A DNA stretch of 64,000 bases. Origin: Tieghemiomyces parasiticus. Lineage: Eukaryota > Kickxellomycota > Dimargaritomycetes > Dimargaritales > Dimargaritaceae. The notes beneath the pieces were generated by a model. That model was not told the DNA's origin. It searched no databases and saw only the letters and a list, made by a program, of their open reading frames with translations. The stretch is from contig JANBPT010000128.1 in NCBI GenBank assembly GCA_027575765.1, positions 1-64,000 on the forward strand. Direction: 5' to 3'. A program made the position numbers and the translations under genes. Of the stretch, positions 54,601-62,590 are shown piece by piece; the stretch's first letter is position 1; every line of letters starts with the position of its first letter.

Positions 54601-56175
54601 CCAGAGGCCTTACTCGAACACCTGCACAATTCTGTCGCTGCTGTGCCCAACCATTCCCATCCTACCCTCGCTATTACGAGTCAGGTCCAGCAGCAGCGCC
54701 ATCGGGCCCTGTACACGATAGCAGCCTTCGCCCTCGCCGGACGTTACGACGCGGCGCAGGACTTCTGCGCCCTGGTTCGCCAGTACTTCGATCTGGCCGA
54801 CGTGAATCAGGTTGTGGCCCAATTTCTCCCGGTCAACTGTTTCGCACCACTCGTGCTCCAGCTGGCCCGATTTGAGAACCTGCCCTTAGTCACCCGTTGG
54901 CTTCGGTGGATGCAGGACGATGGCGCCGCACCCTACCGTGCTTACGAAGCCCTGGCCATCTCGACCATTCGCGGGTTTTCGTTCGCCCGCCGGTCCTACG
55001 TCGTTAAGCAGTTGGCCGAAAAATTTTACCGTCTGGACAACACGCCCAAGGCACTGTCGACCGCCACCGCCAACTACCTGTTCCCACCCCCTGGCGTGGC
55101 CCTAACCCGCTTTCCGGCGGCCTACGAGGACGGTACTCCAGGATACGGGCCCGACGGGTACCCCTTGCAGACCCAGCCCACGCTAGCGATCTCCCCGGCC
55201 CTCTACGCCCGCCTTGTCCGCGCCTACGTCACCGGAGACTACCCGCTCCTCGTCCCGTGGGTCCTTGCCATGATGGAATCAGGGCTCCATCCCACCGTGT
55301 ACCTATGGACCTCCATTTTCAAACGGCTCCGCAAGCCTCATCAGCTCCCGCGGCTCCGGCTGCTCCACCGACTCTGCTGCGCCGTCCACGAGTCCACCCA
55401 CGACGCTGCTACTTCATTGTCAGATTCGCCCTCGAGCCCCCGCTTGGACCTCGGGCCCTACCACGAGGGCCCCTCCCGCCTCGATTGCGACATCGCTGGG
55501 CCCTTGCCTCCCGGTTCGGGTCGCCTCCCGCTGCCCATCTTCTCGGCCCTGATGCGCGCCTACGGGTTTGCTGGCGCCCGCGACGTGAGCTACCGACTCT
55601 GGCAGGCCATGACTCGCGAGTCCACCCTGATTCAGCCGAACCCCCAGACCCTGGCCGTGGCGTTCGATTGTGCCGGGCCTGGTGCCGAGGGACTCCTCCC
55701 GGCCGTATTGGACTACAGCGCCATGATGAATTTGCCCTGGACGACCAATGTGTATACATCACTCATCGAGGCGTACTGCCGGCTGGGCCAGTACACTCAG
55801 GCCTTTGAAGTACTCACCAGGCGCATGCGCGCCGATGGGGTCACCCCTGATGCCAAGTTGCTATTGAACTTCCGACACATGCTGTATACTGCCACCCAAT
55901 CAGGTCGGTTCTCTGCAACCCAGGAGCTCGGCGACGACTCCGATGATACCACTGAGGAAGGGGTCCGTGGAGGGTTCGGCCGTACTCTGTCGGTACCGGC
56001 AAAGGGCACATCTGGGTCCGCTGCACGTAATCCTACCGTCGCCCGGGTAAAGGACCTTCTCTCGTTTATTGAAAACAATCCCTACATCGTCCTGCGGCGT
56101 CTCAATACCCATATTCAGGAGGAGTGCTCGCATATCGAGCTGCGTCGTCGTCCCGCGGCGGCCAGGGGAATTTAG
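51643..56175 (+). CDS. Very large PPR-like helical-repeat protein (1,510 residues)
   Basis: Single exon. ATG 51643 is the first in frame; 51718 and 51790 are alternatives, and MRPTAVQLNGPRRRSLRG from 51790 looks like a mitochondrial presequence. Repeats of about 35 residues fill the protein: HFTYADHQRLIVCYAWVG, PAVYSTYIKLLLKAQDF, RRLTVTLIRGYAHLKDY, VPNEATYIELCRALAHHP, TNVYTSLIEAYCRLGQYTQ with AFEVLTRRMRADGVTPD at the C-terminus being the clearest PPR. An acidic low-complexity loop (EEDLLEELDEADD) breaks the array near residue 885. The role is probably RNA binding in mitochondria; the target is unknown. It converges on the RCC1-repeat gene with 85 bp between stops. Confidence 0.75.
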   Translation: MPLGALQCSLGPGGHRSRTLARVRTMVIWSRYQPAFDTGQHRHLSWLLLMRPTAVQLNGPRRRSLRGLTGRPLVRSATGPAALGSNEPVQPPITPNTAIPVAGPVPPEVMALRDLINLPARPPLPQLMDAVDAVVARTQLSWLRLTEFRVLIGFLIADDTRAGQPMVHRTGVRRHAFNRQDVFQAFEAHPHLPRMVEQVCDAWLGTVMQQIRREVTLQPLPPADPADSTLTPHFTYADHQRLIVCYAWVGRPAKAWMVIRGVPVDRLLAPTTVRPSRHLATLLNCYARTVNVAQGKQTWQYFMDLPFERTPAVYSTYIKLLLKAQDFTAAQAIFKQAGTDQVALSTVSCLEILHHLAADRDRLQAHSAFARSIMTTILGDRQHFLRAFDLNNLIRLAANLKDEDLVCQFYDHVFLGRRYRISDETYSAFIFAFHHCGRPLLIRDLIDRARRWFHDDLPRRLTVTLIRGYAHLKDYDGVMMLYQRLNAATDVAQLSSGDARSLQMSLVAAGRPLEATAIYARTAVDPADPGAEAMHENMIEQATRQPDRALVAHIRQVIARMAGPSGARLHASLTRACGAVGDQAGVQAINRRLLDDRHSLAALDCHDVVHWVTGNLKVGNYATAIDIYRAVRRDPTRLGSVLYSVLVQACTERHDQVTLRLLYGDLQRPAMVGSSGPAEPLWSPPLLVDVIEAFLRDKDFVQADLLLNRILTDSADAGDGVDQVLRQAFTLADYNRLLSILGPHNRTENAWQLFRAMLDTHIVPNEATYIELCRALAHHPNEVARLHIVVRSALDLLTPTTRLTFCVTLFISLAYLRNFETLSMVLDHIITHAAPGLPMAEPERKLETCVNLFEALWIINDPWLAPLLRQSQYSAAQGSEEDLLEELDEADDVMLTEKNSGVDSQAAGSATPTRAGVPAAHRNKKAIMDLGSRDATLEQPEAVQSTLLYSALLQGFGILPYTRDGTGVPLPIPVLVELQDLTRTGEPEALLEHLHNSVAAVPNHSHPTLAITSQVQQQRHRALYTIAAFALAGRYDAAQDFCALVRQYFDLADVNQVVAQFLPVNCFAPLVLQLARFENLPLVTRWLRWMQDDGAAPYRAYEALAISTIRGFSFARRSYVVKQLAEKFYRLDNTPKALSTATANYLFPPPGVALTRFPAAYEDGTPGYGPDGYPLQTQPTLAISPALYARLVRAYVTGDYPLLVPWVLAMMESGLHPTVYLWTSIFKRLRKPHQLPRLRLLHRLCCAVHESTHDAATSLSDSPSSPRLDLGPYHEGPSRLDCDIAGPLPPGSGRLPLPIFSALMRAYGFAGARDVSYRLWQAMTRESTLIQPNPQTLAVAFDCAGPGAEGLLPAVLDYSAMMNLPWTTNVYTSLIEAYCRLGQYTQAFEVLTRRMRADGVTPDAKLLLNFRHMLYTATQSGRFSATQELGDDSDDTTEEGVRGGFGRTLSVPAKGTSGSAARNPTVARVKDLLSFIENNPYIVLRRLNTHIQEECSHIELRRRPAAARGI

Positions 56176-56260
56176 ATTGTTTTTTTCTGATTGACTATAC
56201 TCAAGTACCCTATATAGGTACAATTGAAACCCCTGATACATATATCTGTAATAAACAAAT

Positions 56261-57454
56261 TTATTCGATGCTAAGTAAGGAGAAGCCGTAGCCGCATCCG
56301 ATACGGTGCACCGTGGGCGACCTAGCGGGGAGCTGGATGGCGTGCGGTACAGGGGCGTCTGGAAGGTTGGCCTGTCCGCAGTTACCATGCTCGTTCCAAC
56401 CCCAGGCCCAACACTGCCCGCCGGCCGTAAGGGCCAGCGAATGCTCGGAGCCGCAGGCCACATCGACAATAGGATCACCAGGCAAATCTACCTGGACGGC
56501 CATCGACAGGGGCTCTGTCGTCCCTTGGCCCAGTTGACCATGGTCGTTGCGACCCGCGGTATACACCGTACCGTCTGACGCTAGCACCACCAGGTGACTC
56601 CAACCTGAAACGAGGCGACGGATGGTAACCCCCGTAGGAAGGTCCAGGGCGAGCTGCCGAGTACTCCAGTCGACACCAACGATCTGCCGGGTGAAAGGTG
56701 CGAGGTGGCGGCTTCGACCTAAGACCCAGACGCAACCTTCACGGTCGAGCATGGTCGAATGGTGCTGGCCAGCTGCAATCTGGGTGACTGGAGGGAGGTC
56801 AGGAATTGGATGGGGTGTGGCCGCTGACGACGGTACCTGACCAACAGGAGTGGCCCCCAATTGACCATGCCGGCGGGTACCCCACCCCCAGACCCGTCCT
56901 TCGTTATCCAGAGCCAGCGAGTGGCGGAGACCGCAGGCAACGCTGATGATCCGCGGCAGCTTGGAGGCCGTCCTACCGTGGTTGAGCAACGGGTTTACGG
57001 TGAGAGATGGCGATGTCGTTGCCGAAACATGGCTTAGGGGCCCCTGGGTTCTGCCCAACTGACCAAAGGCTTCGTTGCCCATGGCATAGACTTGGCCATC
57101 TGTATCGTCAATCAAGAGGGTATGGTTCCACCCGCAGGCCACGTCCGCCCAACGCCGAGGTGTGGTCGCGGAACTGTCTGGTCCTGGAAACTGGGCGGGG
57201 GTCCACCGGTTCGTTGACGACTGGCCTGGACCCAGTTGGCCGTCGGCGTTGCTGCCACATGTGTAGAGATCGCCTGCGACAGTTAGGGCCACCGCATGGT
57301 TACCACCACCGGTTAGCTTGTACCAGGCCGCAGGGAGGGTCGGGACGGTAGTGACCGTGGAAGTTACGCCCGGCTGTGGGGCGGCGGTGTCGTCGCCGTG
57401 GCCAACGCCAAGCTGGCCAGAGGAGTTAGACCCCAGAGCGAAGAGCAGGCTCAT
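56261..57454 (-). CDS. RCC1-repeat beta-propeller protein (ATS1-like)
   Basis: 397 residues from ATG 57454; the open frame reaches further upstream, but MSLLFALGSNSSGQLGVGH is the natural start of an RCC1 repeat. At least six RCC1 units are visible, each with a G.N..GQLG core: SNADGQLGPG, GNEAFGQLGRTQ, GTRRHGQLGAT, GRNDHGQLGQG, GWNEHGNCGQ. His/Leu strands alternate (HAVALTVAGDLYTCG, HSLALDNEGRVWGWG, HSLALTAGGQCWAWG). Short RCC1 proteins of this form in fungi resemble yeast Ats1, linked to tRNA wobble-uridine modification and diphthamide pathways. The nuclear Ran exchange factor RCC1 is an alternative, but the N-terminal nuclear signal expected there is absent. Confidence 0.85.
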   Translation of the reverse strand: MSLLFALGSNSSGQLGVGHGDDTAAPQPGVTSTVTTVPTLPAAWYKLTGGGNHAVALTVAGDLYTCGSNADGQLGPGQSSTNRWTPAQFPGPDSSATTPRRWADVACGWNHTLLIDDTDGQVYAMGNEAFGQLGRTQGPLSHVSATTSPSLTVNPLLNHGRTASKLPRIISVACGLRHSLALDNEGRVWGWGTRRHGQLGATPVGQVPSSAATPHPIPDLPPVTQIAAGQHHSTMLDREGCVWVLGRSRHLAPFTRQIVGVDWSTRQLALDLPTGVTIRRLVSGWSHLVVLASDGTVYTAGRNDHGQLGQGTTEPLSMAVQVDLPGDPIVDVACGSEHSLALTAGGQCWAWGWNEHGNCGQANLPDAPVPHAIQLPARSPTVHRIGCGYGFSLLSIE

Positions 57455-57792
57455 GTCGCCGAGTCTGTAAATCGAAGGGGGGGAGTATGTGGGAATGAGG
57501 TGAAACGAATGGTGGAATTCTTGCCAAAAAGCTGGGACGGCAGGCCTTGGTACACTGTTGTGATCACTTGAGGGTCTCTGTCGTTCGACGCGCTTCGGGC
57601 CTGGTGCACTGAATAAATTGTAGCTATTGTCCAGTCGGGTCGAGGGTATTACAGGCACCAGTTTAATCTGTCATCTCCGAAGCATGGATAATATATATAA
57701 GTATTTTAATTAAAGATATTAGTAAAAGAGGTTAGTACTAAGCAAAGACGCTACATTGCTAGGTGGTTCAATAGACAACGTTAACCTTCACG
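57455..57792. other. Intergenic region between RCC1-repeat gene and transporter
   Basis: 338 bp, AT-rich near 57685-57745. It holds the promoter of the minus-strand RCC1-repeat gene and the 3' end of the transporter gene. TATATATAAG near 57692-57701 is not positioned as a clear TATA box for the minus strand. Confidence 0.4.
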
Positions 57793-59981
57793 CTACTTGA
57801 TCAGGCCCATATCGCGCCAGATTTCTTCAGTGTCCTTATCCTTGGTCTCGGGTACCGTAAAGTACACCACGGTGGTGGCGACACCAAGGAGTCCGGCGAA
57901 GATGAGGAACGTCCAGCCACCGATCAGCTTCTGCAGCAGCAGAAACAGTGACGACACAGCGAAGTTGGAAATCCAGTTAGCGGCCAGCCCGCATGATGCG
58001 ACGGTGCCGGCGGCTTGGGTATCGACGAGTTCAACGGCGAGGAGGAACGAGAGCGGGCCGAGCCCCACGGCAAAGGTGCCAACAATAGCGAAGACGCTGA
58101 CGAGGGATACGATCGACGCTGAGAAGTGGGTCGAGAGGGCGAGGACGACGAGGGAGATCAGCATGCCCGACATGGAAACGAGGAGGAGTGGGCGGCGGCC
58201 GAGACGATCGACAAGGAGAGCTGCAACGATGGTGGAAAGCAGGTTGAATACATTGATCATGACAGTGATGAGGCCCTCATTACCCGGGGAGATGGTGGAG
58301 AGGATGACGGTGGAGTAGAAGAACACGGTGTTGATGCCTGACCACTGCTGGATGGCCTGGAGGAGCAGGGCGATAAGGAGTGGCTTGCGGTAGTGGGGGG
58401 ACCGCAGCATGGCCAGGGTACCCAGCGAGCGCTGACGTTCCGGGGTCGCAGTGGTCGACGGGGAGACCGCGGTTCCTGGAGTGACCTCGGGTGGTGTGGC
58501 GGAGGCGGTGTTGTTGACCCCGAGTAGCTGGGCGTCCTCATCGGAAAACGTGACTGAAAGCGGTGAAACGGGCACGGGTTCGGCCTCCGGATGGAGATCA
58601 TGGCTCATATGCTGCCAACTGGCCAGCTCGCGGTCCACGTCCTCGGTGCCGCGCAGGCGAACGAGGCTTTCGCGGGCCTTGATATCGCCGTCGGGACGAG
58701 AGGCCAGGTACCGGGGGGACTCGACACAGAATATGATGAGAAAGAGCTGCAGGACACTCAGCAGGATGCCCATTCCCAACACGATCCGCCACCCGGGGAC
58801 GCTGTTGAGGAGGTAGCCCAAGGTTTGCGTGAAGAGAAGGCCCAACACGATGCCGAGCTGGTTCATGAGGCCTAGGTTGGGGTAGAAAGCGTGAGGTTGG
58901 AGGTGGTGGTGGGGCAATGCAGGGTACAAGGGTGAGGGGATGGTCGAGGGGCAGGGTAGGTTGGAGATCATGTTATCGGGCCCAGGCGCGTGCTGTACAA
59001 GAACGGAATGGCGGCGAGATAAGCGCCGTGATAAGGATAAGACTGCCCCTGGGCCATCGACATACCGACGTGGGCAGAGGGGCCACGGTCTCGGTGAAGT
59101 GATTGTTGTGTGCGCACAAGGAGGAGGCGGGTTGGCTAAACCGGAAAACAGCTAGCCCCGCGAGAACGCGACTAGGGTGGAAAGCAGGGAATCCGCCCCC
59201 GCCTGCAACCCAGGTCTCCCGGGTAATCGGCCGATCCCCAAAGCCACCCGAGGCCCCCGGGGGAGAGCCTAGCTCTGCTGGGACCGCCCGAACCCGGACA
59301 TGGTAATTACGTAGCAAACGTGTCCAGAAGCCACTACTTACCAAAGGTGCCACGCCAGTGCACGGGCGCAATCTCGGTGAGGTACATGGGGTTCACGACG
59401 ATAGATAAGCCCGAGCCTACGCCCACGAGGAACCGGCCGGTGAGCAGCCAGGGCAAATTGGAGGCCAGGCTCATTGCGAGGGAGCCCAGGATGTAGGTCA
59501 AATTATTGGCCACCGTGGCGGTCTTCCGGCCGTAGCGGTCGGCTACGAACGGCGCCAGTACGGAACCGACTAGTCCGCCCAGGGTAAAGATCGAGGTAGC
59601 GAACGAGAAAGACCCGTCGGACATGGGAATACACCGCGGTAAAGTGGGTAGGTCGGGGGTGTAGGGACCCACACCGTTGGCGGCGGGGTCGTCACAGTGT
59701 GTAATGGCCTCGCGCGGGGTGTTGAGCTCGCCGTTGTGGTATCCGAACTGGACCGAGGAAATAGCGACGACCAGACCGACGAAGAGGGCGTAGGCCGTGA
59801 GGCGGAGGTGGCCCGAATCGACCGGAATACTGCGGTCGGTTAGCAGAGGGCTGCTCTCGAGGTCGAAAGTGTCTGTGGGGAGCTCAGGCTCGGCACTACC
59901 GGCGACCGAAGTCGACGACTTGGTCCTGGGCCGTTGCGCTCGGGACTTTAGGTCGACACTGGAGGCGGAGTCAGCGGCCAT
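57793..59981 (-). CDS. MFS sugar transporter (GLUT/hexose-transporter type)
   Basis: Two exons, 59981-59342 and 58871-57793, joined in phase 1 across a 470-bp intron (GTAAGT...CTAG), give 572 residues with twelve predicted membrane segments. Motifs of the sugar-porter family: ADRYGRKTA (loop 2-3), LVGVGSGLSIVVNPMYLTEIAP (split here: GRFLVGVGSG, PMYLTEIAPVHWRG), NQLGIVLGLL (TM5), VESPRYL (after TM6), QQWSGINTVFFYST (TM7), DRLGRRPLL (loop 8-9) and VPETKDK at the C-terminus. The N-terminus has an ~80-residue disordered cytosolic region with an ExxxLL-like motif (FDLESSPLL), a possible vacuolar or endosomal sorting signal. The central loop carries an extra ~45-residue Ser/Thr/Pro segment. Substrate (hexose or similar) is inferred from the family. 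Confidence 0.92.
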
Positions 59982-60857
59982 GGTGGTATGGGTGAACGTA
60001 GTGACGATGGGGAGTGGTGGTGGGGAGGCTGGGCGGAATGCCGAGGTCAAGCGAAGGGAGGCGGGTGCAAGCCCAGGTGGCAATACAACCAGGGTGATGA
60101 GCGGGCAATTAGACAATGGTCGTACAAACGAAGAAGGGCAGTCACATTCGGGCGCTAAGGGTGGTATGCATACAGGGCGGTGTCTAGCGGGGTCAGCAAT
60201 AGGTCCAGCGAGGAGGTGAAAGGGCGGCTGGGCCCCGTGAGGAAGGGCGGGTCACGGATATTTAACTTGCCGGCTGAGGAGCCCAGGCCAAACGTAATGA
60301 CCAGCGGCCCCATACACTTCATCCAACTCACTGGCCGAGCAATCGATTACCTACCTGTGGCCGACCACTGTGTGTGTTTGGTGCTATGGACCCCGCACTT
60401 CCGTGCCACGGGGAACCCCGCGCCCTTTGGCCCCGCTGGCTGGCCGGCGCTTGAAGTGACAGAAGCTGCAAACTAGCAGTAGGTGGCCAGGTTGCAAGGG
60501 CCACGGTCAGGGGTCAGGGTGAACCGGTGGGGAGTAGGTCCTCCCCCCAAGCCACCTTTCTCAGAACCGCCACCACTCCACTCCCACCCTGGTTGGAGTC
60601 GCATGACCGTGAGGGGAGGGCCAGGGCAGGTGCCAGTATGTTTGGCAGGTTTCCTCATTGAAGTCTTTATCAATGACACCCGCCCTGGTGGAGCTTGGGT
60701 TTGAGCTGCACGAAAATTGCTTGATGTGGACGAGGCCGCGGTGATATATTTATTGGAATGTGATAGGGAGCCGGGCACTGATTAGCCTACGGATCGCTGT
60801 GAACATGGTTTACGTTGGAGAATGTTGAGTGGTCGTCACCTTCTTTGTCCCTCCTGC
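59982..60857. other. Intergenic region between transporter and small secreted peptide gene
   Basis: No gene is seen. The + strand frame at 60180-60476 has no recognisable features. The promoter of the minus-strand transporter lies in the first few hundred bases. Confidence 0.4.
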
Positions 60858-61058
60858 CTAAAATGTTATGGAGACCGTGAAGGTGCCTCCGGTAAAATAG
60901 GCTGCAAAACGTAGACCGGCGCCGGACATCATGACATGGGACCCTTTGGTGCCGTTCTTTATCAACCTCGGTAGAGGTTGGCTGGCGGCATGGCGAACAA
61001 GTAGGGAAATAGTCACCAGGACCAAGGCCATAATCTCCAGAACCCCACGAATTTGCAT
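60858..61058 (-). CDS. Small secreted peptide with N-terminal signal sequence
   Basis: 66 residues from ATG 61058. The signal peptide is about residues 1-26 (MQIRGVLEIMALVLVTISLL then VRHAAS as cleavage region). The mature part is about 40 residues, Cys-free, with a dibasic-poor start QPLPRLIKNGTKG and an aromatic/Gly-rich C-terminus (GAGLRFAAYFTGGTFTVSITF). It contains one NGT N-glycosylation sequon. A TATATAA lies about 136 bp upstream on the same strand, followed by a C/T-rich leader. Size, layout and lack of Cys parallel the gene at 29310-29507. No known family; secretion is inferred. Confidence 0.58.
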   Translation of the reverse strand: MQIRGVLEIMALVLVTISLLVRHAASQPLPRLIKNGTKGSHVMMSGAGLRFAAYFTGGTFTVSITF

Positions 61059-61193
61059 GCTGGAATAGAACAGGACAAAAGAACAGGCCTTAAAGGGAAG
61101 AGCGGAGTCGCAGAGGAAGACGCTGGCGCTGGAGAGTGGTGCTTGGCAGATGGTAGGGCTGATGTGTCTAATGCTAACGAGCCGGTCGCTAGG

Positions 61194-61200
61194 TTATATA
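61194..61200 (-). promoter_or_regulatory. TATA box of second small secreted peptide gene
   Basis: TATATAA on the minus strand about 136 bp before ATG 61058. Confidence 0.5.
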
Positions 61201-62590
61201 GGCGGTACGTGAGGATAACCGGCAACGAACCAATTTATCGGTCGAAGATGGCGACTCCCAACTATACACGCCGGCCGCGAGAAGGGTGCCTCCGAGATAA
61301 TGGATGGGATAGATAGATGTTGGTGGGTCATGCAAGCTTGTTCGACACCCCGCATTTGCCTTGGCCTGCCATGTCAGAGCTGGCGGGTTAGCGAACGCCT
61401 CCGTCCCCCCCCCCTGCAATACGAACGTGACGGATCCTGATGGTCTCTACTGCGAACCTGGGCGCTACCGTATTGGGCCTTTAATAATATTTATCAGAAT
61501 TATGGTTCTCAGAGTCGGAGATTAACTAGATCGATGGTGTGGCGCTCCGTGCTAGGTATAATTGATCGCATTCGCGATTCATCGTCCGTGCCACTCCTTC
61601 CAGATATGGTGGGTAGATACCACTAGAACCTATGTGGTTCAGCGCTGCTCGAGAGTATGCTCTACTTGGGGTAGACCTTGTTAACAGCGTTCGGTTTCAT
61701 GGGGTCTCCAGATATCTGGCTCTTAAGCTTTGTAAGGAAAAGCGGCAAAGTCACCGATAGGCTCGGTATAGTAGCCACACGGCGGAGAGATTCAGTAGTG
61801 TCGAACCTTGCCCGACCGCGGCAACGGACAGGGGATCTTGGAATAGGTACTCGGACCATTATATTACCATAAAGGACGCACGGCAGGCCCAGTCGGCTGC
61901 TCACTCCACCGTCGGTACGCCACTTCTCAACACGTCGCCACTCCACGCTACTCAACGCATAGCGCGGCGTTAAGGCTGTAAATCGGATGAACCTTGGGCT
62001 AACGGGCTACCTGTTGACGTGGCACTTGATAACAAGACTGTAAATAGTGCGAAATGGGCGACACCATAGTAAACTAGCGTCACTTCTGCTCCTCCACCTC
62101 AGCATCGCGTCTAGATCACCACCAGCATTGATAGTTGACCCGCTCAGCTCATAATATAATCCAGCACAACCCCTTGATCGCCAGACCCAGGAGTTGGAAT
62201 TTTCTCCCACTGGTCCGTACCCAGCTTGAGCCATTTTGTTTTTTTTTTGTTTTATTTCAACCGGCCGCTGCCCACGTACACCGCTCAGTGCCCCCATATG
62301 AACGATTCCTGTTACTCGTGCCGCTGCGGTACCCAATTTCCGCGCAGTCGGTTTATCAACAACTGGTTTTGCAATCTGGGCGACTTTTTCAGGAATCCTA
62401 TTGTGCAGCTTCCAAATGGCCAAGCGTTAAAGCTCACTCATCAGTTCGCTACCCCGCTATCCAGCGGAGTTTCTTTCCCTCAATCCATTGCTTTGTCGCG
62501 TTTGCCATTGACGTTCCTCCCCCACCCCCCTAGTTCTCCTTCATCCGGTAGCCGCCTTTTTAGATACCCTCCCCTTCTTCTACCTTTGCC
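61201..62590. other. Gene-poor region before NUP155/170
   Basis: About 1.4 kb with only short unsupported frames. The final 350 bases carry a T9-rich tract (62240-62250) and a C/T-rich leader running into ATG 62591. Confidence 0.45.
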
